This document shows, in pieces, positions 9,547 through 17,358 of a stretch of 58,181 nucleotides of DNA (the first letter of the stretch is position 1; every line of letters begins with the position of its first letter). Under the pieces are notes generated by a model that saw nothing but the letters and a program-made list of their open reading frames with translations, was not told where the DNA came from and made no database searches. The translations under genes were made by a program, and so were the position numbers. The stretch comes from Prolixibacteraceae bacterium. GTDB lineage: Bacteria > Bacteroidota > Bacteroidia > Bacteroidales > Prolixibacteraceae. The DNA is taken from the NCBI GenBank assembly GCA_003516705.1, contig DPCJ01000006.1, positions 1 through 58,181 on the forward strand, given 5' to 3'.

Positions 9547-9975
9547 ATGGAAGCAATTAACTCTTTTCAACCGATACTTCTGGTGGAAGATAACCCGGTT
9601 GATCTTGACCTTACACTTCGCGCTTTTTCATCGCGCAAATTGACTAATCCTATAGAAATTGCTCGCGATGGAGAAGAGGCGTTGGCATACATCGAAAAAT
9701 GGGAGAAGGGCGATCCCCGCCCGGTTGTTATTCTGCTCGACCTGAAACTACCCAAAATAAACGGGCTGGAAGTACTGGAAGTAATCAAGAAGCATCCCGA
9801 GTTTAAAACTATTCCCGTAGTCATTTTAACCACCTCGTCAGAAACCAGCGATATGAAAACCGCCTACCAGCTTGGGGTAAACTCTTACATTGTGAAACCT
9901 GTGGATTTTGACAAGTTTATTGAAGTAGCTACACATATTGAATTGTATTGGGGTGTGCTGAATAAGCCCCTGTAA
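9547..9975 (+). CDS. Rcp1-like single-domain response regulator
   Basis: 142 residues forming a single receiver. Visible are the acidic residues in LLVEDN, the phosphoacceptor D65 in LLDLKLPKING, the switch threonine in LTTS, and K117 in IVKPVDFD. The long segment before the phosphoacceptor and the sequence after the lysine resemble the Rcp1 type, the regulators commonly paired with phytochrome-like or PAS histidine kinases. It sits 3 bp after the kinase at 8020-9543 and 11 bp before the hybrid kinase, so it belongs to the same operon. Its lack of an output domain suggests it is a phosphate shuttle. Unlike the receiver at 7656-8036, all key residues are intact. Confidence 0.93.
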   Translation: MEAINSFQPILLVEDNPVDLDLTLRAFSSRKLTNPIEIARDGEEALAYIEKWEKGDPRPVVILLDLKLPKINGLEVLEVIKKHPEFKTIPVVILTTSSETSDMKTAYQLGVNSYIVKPVDFDKFIEVATHIELYWGVLNKPL

Positions 9976-9986
9976 CAACCTGATTT

Positions 9987-12716
9987 ATGAGAATACTTAT
10001 CTTAGAAGACAACCCGGTTGATGCCGATTTGAGTAGGAGGGCAATCACCAACGCATTTGACAATTGCATCGTTGAAATTGCACCTACCTTAAAGCGCGCA
10101 AGGGAATTGCTGGAATGTGAACCGCCCTTTCAATTGGCACTGTTGGATATGAATTTACCCGATGGCAATGGGCTGGAAATTCTGACAGAGATTAGAAAGA
10201 ACAAGCTTAAAATGGCCGTGGTGGTATTTACAGCGACTGGCAACGAAGAGGTTGCTGTTGCCGCATTGAAAGCGGGCGCGAACGATTATATCGCCAAACG
10301 AACAGGATATACCGAGCAACTACCAACCGTGATGCGGTCAACATTGGATAACTATAATCAACAGGTACAGCAACAGAACGAAACGATTGGTGTTTTGTAC
10401 ATTGAGCACAATAGCATTGATATTGATTTGACCAACCGACACCTGAAAAAATACGCCCCAAATATTCAACTCGAAATTGCATCTACTGCCGAAGCTGCCA
10501 TAAAGTTGATTCTAAAAGAAAAGGGCGTCAATCCATGTGATTACAATTACAGGGTTATCCTTATGGATTACCGCTTGCAAGGAATGAGCGCACTCGATTT
10601 TATAAAAATAATCAGACAGGAAATAAAAATCGATATCCCCATTATCATTGTAACGGGACAGGGCGATGAAGAGATTGCTGCACAAGCCCTTAAGCTTGGG
10701 GCAACCGATTATATTACTAAGAGTGAGAACTATTTATTCAGGCTTCCCACCTTAATCCAAAGCGCATACCAGCAATGCGAATTAATGAGAAAACAAGCTA
10801 AAATTGCCGAAAGTGAATCCAAGTATCGTTTACTTGCCGAAAACTCAGGGGATGTGATTTTTACCCTCGATTTCAACTTAAATTACACCTTTGTCAGCCC
10901 GGCGGTTTTTAAACTCAGGGGATTCACCGTCGAAGAAACACTAACCCAGAATATCGCAGAAACGCTTACTCCCGATTCATTCAATAAAATTAAACAGGTA
11001 GTCGATACGGTTCTGCCCGCTGTTTTAAGTGGTGAAAAATTAACCGAGCCGATTATTAGAGAATTAAAGACCATTCGGAAAGACAAAACGATAATTTGGG
11101 TTGAAGTAACAGCAACACCACTCAATGACGACGATGGAAAACCCATCGGCATTCTGGGTGTTACCCGCGACATTTCGAAACGGAAAGCCGCCCAGGAAGA
11201 ATTACAGGTCCTTTCAAAAGCTATAACACAAAGCCCCGATTCTATTGTCATTACCGATTGCGACGGAAATATCAGATTTGTAAATCCAAAATTTTCCAAG
11301 CTTACCGGTTATACTTTTGATGAGGTTATCGGACAAAATCCGAGGTTGCTCAATTCCGGATTACAGCCTAAAACCTATTTCAAAAAACTTTGGGATACAA
11401 TACTTTCCGGAAATGAATGGCATGGTGAATTTAATAATCGCAAAAAGGATGGTAGTTTGTACTGGGAAAATGCCAGCATATCGCCGTTGACCGACGAGGA
11501 TGGAAATATTACTCATTTTGTGGCAGTTAAGGAGGATATTACTGAAAAGAAAAAAATGATTCAGGAATTAATTGAATCAAAAGAAAATGCAGAAGCCGCG
11601 AATATGCTTAAAACAGCTTTTCTTAATAATATTTCACACGAAGTCCGCACGCCACTCAATGGTATTCTTGGTTTTGGCGAACTGATTGCACAGCACGAAC
11701 TTAAAAAAGAGGATAAACAATTATACCTCACGATATTGCGTAAAAGCAGCGACAGACTAATCAACACAATCACCGATTATATGGATATTTCGCTGATAAC
11801 ATCGGGAAATATGACGGTTACCAAAAAGCAAATCTATCTGTCTCAAATTATTGATAGTGTTTTTGTTGATTTTGAACAAAAATGTATTGAAAAAAATCTG
11901 AAGTTAAATCTGCTGGCACAAGGTTGTGATGGACAAATTTTTGAAACTGACGTTGATTTACTGCGAAAAGTTTTAACTCACATCATGGATAATGCCCTGA
12001 AATTTACTGATACGGGGTATATTACTTTCGAATGCCGGTTAACAGATAACACGGTTGAGTTTATTGTTGAAGACTCCGGCTGTGGTATAGGAAAAGATAT
12101 GCAGCAAATGATTTTCGAAAACTTTGTGCAGGAAAATTATAGTATCGCCCGAAGTCACGAAGGCAGTGGGCTGGGTCTCTCAATTTCAAAAGGTATTGTT
12201 GAATTGCTTGGCGGAAAAATAAAGTTGGAATCGGAAAAAGGAACAGGCACGAAAGTTCAGTTTTCCCTGCCCCTGCAAGCAAACCCGATGAATTTTGAAA
12301 AATCAGTTGATTTAAAAGTCAATTCAGAAAAATTACCAACGGTTCTGGTTGTTGAAGATGATGAAGACAGCAGATTCCTCCTTGAAATAATGCTTGATGA
12401 TACCGGGCTAAACCTGATTATGGCCGAAAATGGAGGTATCGCAATCGATAAATTCAACAGTCATCCAGAAATCGATTTGATATTGATGGATTTGAGACTT
12501 CCGGTGATGGATGGTTTTGAGGCAACACGTAAAATAAAGAAAGTGAAACCATCGCTTCCCATAATTGCTGTTACTGCTTTTGCTTTGCATGGCGATGAAA
12601 ATGAGGCGATGAAAGCCGGGTGCGATGACTATTTCTCAAAGCCATACAACAGAAAAACACTACTTGAAAAAATCGGAAAATTTGTGAACCTGAAAATGAC
12701 AGGAGAGAATAGTTAA
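9987..12716 (+). CDS. Hybrid histidine kinase REC-REC-PAS-PAS-HisKA-HATPase-REC
   Basis: 909 residues. Receiver 1 covers about 1-120 with D54 in LLDMNLPDGNG. Receiver 2 covers about 134-260 with D194 in LMDYRLQG. PAS domains lie at about 275-400 and 405-525. The HisKA domain has H551 in ISHEVRTPLNG. The ATPase domain has N669 and the GSGLGLSI box. A third receiver at 786-905 has D835 in LMDLRLPVMDG and a lysine in SKPYN. There is no membrane segment. Three receivers around one kinase core suggest a hub that integrates phosphate from the single-domain regulators just upstream. It is the last gene of the signalling operon and is followed by a gap holding a nested inverted repeat. No DNA-binding output is encoded in the operon, so the final output is elsewhere or is not transcriptional. 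Confidence 0.94.
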   Translation: MRILILEDNPVDADLSRRAITNAFDNCIVEIAPTLKRARELLECEPPFQLALLDMNLPDGNGLEILTEIRKNKLKMAVVVFTATGNEEVAVAALKAGANDYIAKRTGYTEQLPTVMRSTLDNYNQQVQQQNETIGVLYIEHNSIDIDLTNRHLKKYAPNIQLEIASTAEAAIKLILKEKGVNPCDYNYRVILMDYRLQGMSALDFIKIIRQEIKIDIPIIIVTGQGDEEIAAQALKLGATDYITKSENYLFRLPTLIQSAYQQCELMRKQAKIAESESKYRLLAENSGDVIFTLDFNLNYTFVSPAVFKLRGFTVEETLTQNIAETLTPDSFNKIKQVVDTVLPAVLSGEKLTEPIIRELKTIRKDKTIIWVEVTATPLNDDDGKPIGILGVTRDISKRKAAQEELQVLSKAITQSPDSIVITDCDGNIRFVNPKFSKLTGYTFDEVIGQNPRLLNSGLQPKTYFKKLWDTILSGNEWHGEFNNRKKDGSLYWENASISPLTDEDGNITHFVAVKEDITEKKKMIQELIESKENAEAANMLKTAFLNNISHEVRTPLNGILGFGELIAQHELKKEDKQLYLTILRKSSDRLINTITDYMDISLITSGNMTVTKKQIYLSQIIDSVFVDFEQKCIEKNLKLNLLAQGCDGQIFETDVDLLRKVLTHIMDNALKFTDTGYITFECRLTDNTVEFIVEDSGCGIGKDMQQMIFENFVQENYSIARSHEGSGLGLSISKGIVELLGGKIKLESEKGTGTKVQFSLPLQANPMNFEKSVDLKVNSEKLPTVLVVEDDEDSRFLLEIMLDDTGLNLIMAENGGIAIDKFNSHPEIDLILMDLRLPVMDGFEATRKIKKVKPSLPIIAVTAFALHGDENEAMKAGCDDYFSKPYNRKTLLEKIGKFVNLKMTGENS

Positions 12717-12721
12717 ATTGA

Positions 12722-12898
12722 GGCTGACCAAAAAGCAAGTAAAATGAAAAGTCTGCTTATAATTTGTAAGTTCCTGACCCCTCCTAACCTCCCCAAAGGG
12801 GAGGAATTGTCCCCCTTTGGGGGATTTAGGGGGTCAAAATGTAAAATAACTTTCAAATCGTTAGTAAACGGGTTTCATAAATTACTTTTTGGTCAGCC
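12722..12898. repeat. Nested inverted repeat element after the signalling operon
   Basis: An outer pair of 14-bp perfect inverted arms (GGCTGACCAAAAAG at 12722-12735 and its complement at 12885-12898) encloses a second palindrome at 12775-12836. The inner arms are TGACCCCTCCTAACCTCCCC and its near complement ending in GGGGGTCA, built around CCCCAAAGGGG-type blocks. The inner part resembles a dispersed palindrome common in Bacteroidota genomes. No ORF lies in the gap 12717-12984. The fold could also end transcription of the operon, but no clean T-tract follows it. Confidence 0.8.
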
Positions 12899-12984
12899 CC
12901 CGGCAACTGACAATTAAAATCGAATACTTTATATACCGGACGAAAAATATACGTTGAATAATAATCGTATTGAAAATCAACCTT

Positions 12985-13728
12985 ATGAACCAAATTAATC
13001 AGTTGCCCGGAATCATTGACAACCGGCGACAAATCAAAAACATTTTTATTGCCGGTGGAGTCGGGGCCATCATTGCTTTACTCTTCATTTTTCTCGATGT
13101 TGCAATTGGCAACATCACCGGAGGCAATCTTTCCGGGCTTCCGCAAACTGCTGTTGAACGTTTTAATGAGTTTCAGCAAAACACTTTACTGGGTTTGTAT
13201 CATCTCGATTTGCTGAATATGGTTGTGCAGATAATACTGATTTTGCCCTGGTTTGCACTTTATATGGCACATCGTGACGCAAACCACGGTCTTGGAATGC
13301 TTTCGCTTATCTTTTTCCTTTTGGGTTCGACCATTATGGTGTCTGGCAATACAGCACTGCCAATGCTGGAACTTAGCCATAAATATTTTGCCACTGCCGA
13401 TGTATCGCAAAAAATGCTTTATGCCGCCGCTGGCGAATCGTTGCTGGCAATGGGCGCACATGGCAGCCCCGGTATTTTTATCGGATTTTTTATTCCGAAT
13501 ATTGCTAACCTGATACTATCGGTTGTAATGGTAAAGGGAGGAATTTTCAGCCGTCTGAACGGATGGTTAGGGATAGTCGGCAGCATATTTATGTTGCTTT
13601 ATGTGGCGCTGGTTAATTTTGTACCGGGAGTTGAAAAAATGGCAACAGCCTTTGCAATGCCGGGCGGTTTGCTGCTGATGGCCTGGATGATAATGTTTAC
13701 GGTGAGACTGTTCAAAATGGCAAAATAA
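12985..13728 (+). CDS. DUF4386-like integral membrane protein
   Basis: About 247 residues from the ATG at 12985. An in-frame TTG at 12970 would add five residues but has no better signal. The protein is strongly hydrophobic, with about six membrane segments, beginning with IFIAGGVGAIIALLFIFL and ending with a helix followed by a short basic tail. Its order of segments and the LLGLYHLDLLN region resemble DUF4386 membrane proteins, whose function is unknown. It is followed 25 bp later by another membrane protein, then an SRPBCC protein and an alpha/beta hydrolase in close series, so the four probably form one operon. A nested inverted repeat lies directly upstream. Confidence 0.75.
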   Translation: MNQINQLPGIIDNRRQIKNIFIAGGVGAIIALLFIFLDVAIGNITGGNLSGLPQTAVERFNEFQQNTLLGLYHLDLLNMVVQIILILPWFALYMAHRDANHGLGMLSLIFFLLGSTIMVSGNTALPMLELSHKYFATADVSQKMLYAAAGESLLAMGAHGSPGIFIGFFIPNIANLILSVVMVKGGIFSRLNGWLGIVGSIFMLLYVALVNFVPGVEKMATAFAMPGGLLLMAWMIMFTVRLFKMAK

Positions 13729-13753
13729 AAAGTACAATTTTAATAACTAACCA

Positions 13754-14485
13754 ATGAACGATTTTTACGAAGAAAAAAATTTGGATTCCAATGCTTTTAA
13801 GTCAGGCTTTTACATTTCAGTTTCTACAGTAATCATCACGCTTATTACATTTGGTATCGCCATTTTTACCCCGCCGTTATCAGGGCCTTTCTGCGCGGGC
13901 AACTGCTTTCAGTATCCATATTCAGAAATTGCTGGCAGGTTTCCGCGTGATTATTACTGGATGTACCCGGCAATGCTGATGTTGTTTTCGTACCTGGTTT
14001 TAATGATGCATGTTCACCATACTGTACCTTACATCAAAAAGCTGTACAGCACAATTGGCGTTGCATTTGCAGTTATGGCAACGCTCATTTTATCTGCTGA
14101 TTATTTTATTCAGGTTTCGGTAATTCAACCCAGTATTCTGGCGGGCGAAACCGAAGGAATTGCATTGTTAACCCAGTTTAATCCGCATGGAATTTTTATC
14201 GTTTTGGAAGAATTTGGTTTTCTATTGATGTCCATCTCTTTTTTCGCACTGTTTCCGGTTTTTGGTGGAAGAACAAAATTGGAAAAAGCAATTAAGCTTA
14301 CAGTCATTGCCGGTTTTGCTCTTGCAGTAATTGCCTTTGTACTCATCTCCATAAAACATGGAATCCATCGGGAATACCGGTTTGAAATTGCGATTATTAC
14401 AATTACCTGGATTGAAACAATCGTTTTGGGAATTTTACTTGCCCGTTATTTCAAAAATCAATTTAAACAGATAAAAAACTTGTAG
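13754..14485 (+). CDS. Integral membrane protein of unknown function
   Basis: 243 residues starting MNDFYEEK. A short polar N-terminus is followed by about six hydrophobic segments (near 22-42, 75-95, 108-128, 150-172, 185-205, 212-232). The first loop holds CAGNC with a pair of cysteines that could form a disulfide on the outer face. I do not recognise the family; the layout is reminiscent of the DUF4386 protein before it, and the two may be distant relatives. The next gene starts one base after its stop, so translation is probably coupled. Confidence 0.7.
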   Translation: MNDFYEEKNLDSNAFKSGFYISVSTVIITLITFGIAIFTPPLSGPFCAGNCFQYPYSEIAGRFPRDYYWMYPAMLMLFSYLVLMMHVHHTVPYIKKLYSTIGVAFAVMATLILSADYFIQVSVIQPSILAGETEGIALLTQFNPHGIFIVLEEFGFLLMSISFFALFPVFGGRTKLEKAIKLTVIAGFALAVIAFVLISIKHGIHREYRFEIAIITITWIETIVLGILLARYFKNQFKQIKNL

Positions 14486-14486
14486 G

Positions 14487-15092
14487 ATGATATTCTTTTT
14501 GTTGATCGCAGGCCTTTTTGCAGGATTCATTTTACTGTATTTATTTATCCTCCGACCAAAACATTTACGCTGGGGGGCAACAAACGACGAAATAAAATTG
14601 GCTTTGCCCGGTGATGAAGTTAATAACAACCCCGATTTTAATGCGACGCGGGCTATTACCATCAACGCAGCCCCCGACGAAATCTGGAAATGGATCATCC
14701 AGATTGGCTCGAATCGCGCTGGCTGGTATAGCATCGACTGGATAGACAATGGAAACACACCAAGTTCCGCTGAAATTCTGCCTGAGTTTCAGAATATCTT
14801 TATCAATCAGTTTATTCCTTTTACCCCTGACCAAAAGAATGGAATGTGGGTAAAAGATTTTAGACCATCCGATTTTATTCTTTGGATCGACAAATCACAG
14901 TCATCAACATGGTTGTGGAAACTGCTGCCTGAAGCTGATGGCAAAACAAGACTGCTAACCCGTTTGCGCACCAGATATGAATGGAAAAGTATATGGATTA
15001 TATATTTTTTGATTTATGATTTCGGAGATATTTTTATGATGAAAAAGTGCATGAAAGGAATTAAAGAAAGGGCAGAGAAAAACAAAAAATAA
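14487..15092 (+). CDS. Membrane-anchored SRPBCC-type ligand-binding protein
   Basis: 201 residues. One N-terminal membrane segment (about residues 2-22) is followed by a soluble domain that starts with FNATRAITINAAPDEIWKWIIQIG. This is the typical opening strand and helix of the SRPBCC/polyketide-cyclase fold, with the landmarks GWYSIDWID and a C-terminal amphipathic helix. Such proteins bind lipids or other hydrophobic ligands; the ligand here is unknown. It starts one base after the membrane protein gene and ends 11 bp before the hydrolase gene. Confidence 0.75.
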   Translation: MIFFLLIAGLFAGFILLYLFILRPKHLRWGATNDEIKLALPGDEVNNNPDFNATRAITINAAPDEIWKWIIQIGSNRAGWYSIDWIDNGNTPSSAEILPEFQNIFINQFIPFTPDQKNGMWVKDFRPSDFILWIDKSQSSTWLWKLLPEADGKTRLLTRLRTRYEWKSIWIIYFLIYDFGDIFMMKKCMKGIKERAEKNKK

Positions 15093-15103
15093 ACGATTAA
15101 CCA

Positions 15104-15916
15104 ATGAATATTACAGGCAACAGGCACAAATTAACAGCTGACGGTTTATTTTTAGCAGAAAGTGGAACCCAACATGCCCAATCGATTTTATTTCTTCATA
15201 GTTCAGGCTCGAACAGCGGAATGTGGACAAAGCATTTTGCCGTGTTCGAAAAATCGTTTCATTGTATTGCCCCCGACTTCCCGGGTCACGGCAAAAGCAA
15301 CTCCATCGCATGGACAACAATTGACGAAACAACCGACAGCATTGCTAAAATCATCAAAAATAAATGCCGGGGCAGCGTGAATGTGGTTGGTGTTTCGCTT
15401 GGCGGAAGTATAATCTACAGGCTTATGGAGAAATACCCGGAGTTAATTGATAAGGTAATTATTGATGGTGCCAGCCCGGTTCCAATAAAAGGCCATAGGC
15501 TTGTAATTTTTGGAGTAACGGTAACTTCTCCGTTGCTCAGAACCGGGTTTATGATAAAAATGATGGCGAAGGGTTTGAAAGTACTTCCTGAAGAGTTTGA
15601 TTCATTTAAAAAAGGTTTTGAAAACACATCGCCAAAGTCGTTCCGGCGGGCGATGGTGCAGGCAAATCGCTTAAAATCTGATATTGACAGCCGCCAGGTA
15701 AAAATCCCCGCTTTCTTTGTTTCAGGCGAAACCGAATCAGAAACAATGCATCGGTTTCATCAGAAATTTGCAGAGAAAATACCCGGAAGTGAATGTGCCG
15801 TTTATCCTCAAAAAGGTCATGCCTGGTTGGTTGAAGACATTGAAACGCATATTGAGCTGTTACGATACTGGTTCTTTGACGGTGAGTTTCCTGTGAAATT
15901 AAGACGGATTTCTTAA
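15104..15916 (+). CDS. Alpha/beta hydrolase
   Basis: 270 residues with a standard alpha/beta-hydrolase core and no signal peptide. The oxyanion region is LHSSGSNSGMW, the nucleophile elbow is GVSLGGS with S98, and the terminal histidine is in KGHAWLVED. The substrate cannot be read from the sequence. Position suggests it is the last gene of the small membrane/SRPBCC operon. The 94-bp gap after it holds only a short hairpin, GTGCG and its complement around 15927-15942. Confidence 0.85.
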   Translation: MNITGNRHKLTADGLFLAESGTQHAQSILFLHSSGSNSGMWTKHFAVFEKSFHCIAPDFPGHGKSNSIAWTTIDETTDSIAKIIKNKCRGSVNVVGVSLGGSIIYRLMEKYPELIDKVIIDGASPVPIKGHRLVIFGVTVTSPLLRTGFMIKMMAKGLKVLPEEFDSFKKGFENTSPKSFRRAMVQANRLKSDIDSRQVKIPAFFVSGETESETMHRFHQKFAEKIPGSECAVYPQKGHAWLVEDIETHIELLRYWFFDGEFPVKLRRIS

Positions 15917-16010
15917 GACGGGTTTTTGTGCGATGAAGCGCACCCCTGTGTTTGTTCCAATCATCCGTTTTCCTGTTTTTAACATCGATTATTGAAAAGT
16001 ACAAGAACCA

Positions 16011-16322
16011 ATGGAACTTCAAATCATTCAAAACAAAATTTACGAAATACGCGGCCAGCGGGTGATGCTCGATTTTGATTTGGCCAGGTTGTATAACGTG
16101 GAAACAAGAGTGCTAAATCAGGCAGTTAAAAGAAATATCGAACGATTTCCTGAAGATTTTATGTTTCAATTAAATGAAGTCGAGTGGAATAATATGTCAT
16201 CACAATTTGTGATGACATCAATATCGAAACGCCCCAAATCAGCACTACCACTAGCTTTTACTGAACATGGTGTAACAATGTTGTCAAGCGGGTTAGAAAT
16301 TACAATGCACGGCAGTGTTTAA
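16011..16322 (+). pseudogene. ORF6N-domain protein, truncated
   Basis: 103 residues matching the ORF6N domain: MELQIIQNKIYEIRGQRVML, DFDLARLYNVETRVLNQAVKRN, and RPKSALPLAFTEHGVTMLSS. In family members the protein continues after this last motif with a conserved helix and a C-terminal region. Here the frame changes to an unrelated LEITMHGSV and stops. ORF6N proteins are DNA-binding-type domains found in phages and as common single genes in Bacteroidota. I read this as a decayed or cut-short copy. It may still produce a small folded domain, so the pseudogene label is tentative. Confidence 0.65.
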
Positions 16323-16388
16323 AAAATGAAAGATTTAACTGTATAATGAACAGAATAAAACAAAAGAAATTGGATATTTGACAATTAA

Positions 16389-16616
16389 ATGAAATTTATA
16401 AAAATGGAAACATTAAGTGTCGAAATCAGGAATTCCAAGGTAAAGAGAATCCTGAAAGAATTGGAAGCGTTGAACCTGATTAAAATAAAACCAAAATTAA
16501 CTTTGAATACGCTACTGATTAAGCTGCGGAAAAATGCTGATACTGCTCCTTCGCTTGATGAAATTACGGCCGAAGTTGAACAAGTCAGAAAAATGAGGTA
16601 TGAAAAAGGCTCATAG
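16389..16616 (+). CDS. Probable antitoxin of a PIN-domain toxin-antitoxin pair
   Basis: 75 residues from 16389; a second in-frame ATG at 16404 gives the more usual start METLSVEI. The sequence is short, charged and helical (KVKRILKELEALNLIKI). Its 3' end overlaps the PIN toxin gene by 17 bp, the standard arrangement of antitoxin before toxin. No DNA-binding fold is obvious, so the antitoxin assignment rests mainly on size and position. The ORF6N remnant just upstream and the restriction system downstream mark this as an accessory region. Confidence 0.65.
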   Translation: MKFIKMETLSVEIRNSKVKRILKELEALNLIKIKPKLTLNTLLIKLRKNADTAPSLDEITAEVEQVRKMRYEKGS

Positions 16617-17016
16617 GATAATTATCGATACAAATTTGTGGATCAGCTTTTTGATTACTAAGCAATTCCTGTTTCTTGACCAATTATTTGAGTTAGAAAA
16701 AGTACAATTAATATTCAGCCCGGAGCTTCTCGGTGAATTTCTCGAAGTAACGAGTCGGCCAAAACTTAAAAAATATTTTGAACCTGCTGATGTTGAACGA
16801 TTAATGGAAATATTAGAGAAAAATGCCGAAATCATTGATGTTACTTCAAAGGTTAATCAATGCAGGGATGAGAATGATAATTTCTTACTTTCGTTAGCCA
16901 AAGATGGCAAAGCCGACTATTTAATTACCGGCGACAACGATTTATTGGTTATGAAAACATTTGAAAAAACTGAAATAGTTACAATTGAAAAATATAAAAA
17001 CATAGTATTTAAATAA
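16600..17016 (+). CDS. PIN-domain ribonuclease toxin
   Basis: 138 residues forming one PIN domain of the 'putative toxin-antitoxin system toxin component, PIN family' type. Acidic residues expected at the metal site are visible: D10 (IIDTNLW), E46 (ELLGEFLEV), D90/D93 (CRDENDN) and D112 (TGDNDLL). Family members are metal-dependent RNases held in check by a cognate small antitoxin, here the overlapping upstream gene. The frame is intact. The RNA target is unknown. Confidence 0.87.
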   Translation: MKKAHRIIIDTNLWISFLITKQFLFLDQLFELEKVQLIFSPELLGEFLEVTSRPKLKKYFEPADVERLMEILEKNAEIIDVTSKVNQCRDENDNFLLSLAKDGKADYLITGDNDLLVMKTFEKTEIVTIEKYKNIVFK

Positions 17017-17077
17017 AACATCAAAGAGAGAATTAACTGATTTTTAAAAATATAACATAGCATTCTGCTATTGTTCG

Positions 17078-17206
17078 CACACTCGAAACCTAGGAAATTT
17101 CAATAACGCGAACGCAAGAATTGAATCAATAAGCGAATGCTCGCGCCAAACGGCGTGGGCTTTTGACTTATCATTCTTGCGTGGGCTTCCTAGGGCCTCG
17201 GGTGTG
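17078..17206. repeat. Large imperfect inverted repeat upstream of the restriction system
   Basis: The gap 17017-17358 has no supported gene. It holds a long imperfect palindrome. The outer arms are CACACTCGAAACCTAGGAA (17078-17096) and its near complement TTCCTAGGGCCTCGGGTGTG (17187-17206). An inner pair is ACGCAAGAAT (17112-17121) and ATTCTTGCGT (17173-17182). A small central hairpin, CGCC-AAAC-GGCG, lies around 17146-17156. Layered arms of this kind suggest a small non-autonomous mobile or dispersed repeat, or a structured RNA. The DNA from 17155 to 17240 is richer in G than its neighbours. Confidence 0.7.
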
Positions 17207-17347
17207 GGTAGGTTGGGGTCCACGCTTTTTTTGTGGGTTTTGGTTACCTGAACATTGCCAGATGTGCAAACTAAAACTTATGAGCAGCCCGACTTCCTTC
17301 CATAATATTCTAAAAGTAATTGTCCCGCAAAAGGTTATCAGCCAAAG

Positions 17348-17353
17348 AGGAGG
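17348..17353 (+). promoter_or_regulatory. Shine-Dalgarno AGGAGG fixing the start of the restriction subunit
   Basis: A perfect AGGAGG lies 5 bp before the ATG at 17359. Strong Shine-Dalgarno sites are uncommon in Bacteroidota, and this one decides for the ATG at 17359 over the TTG at 17320, which would add 13 residues encoded across the site itself. Confidence 0.75.
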
Positions 17354-17358
17354 TAACC

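Noticed and set aside
6193..12716. KaiC-like gene and kinases as a circadian clock
   Set aside because: No kaiA or kaiB, and the T432 position is tyrosine. KaiC-like ATPases are widespread outside clocks.
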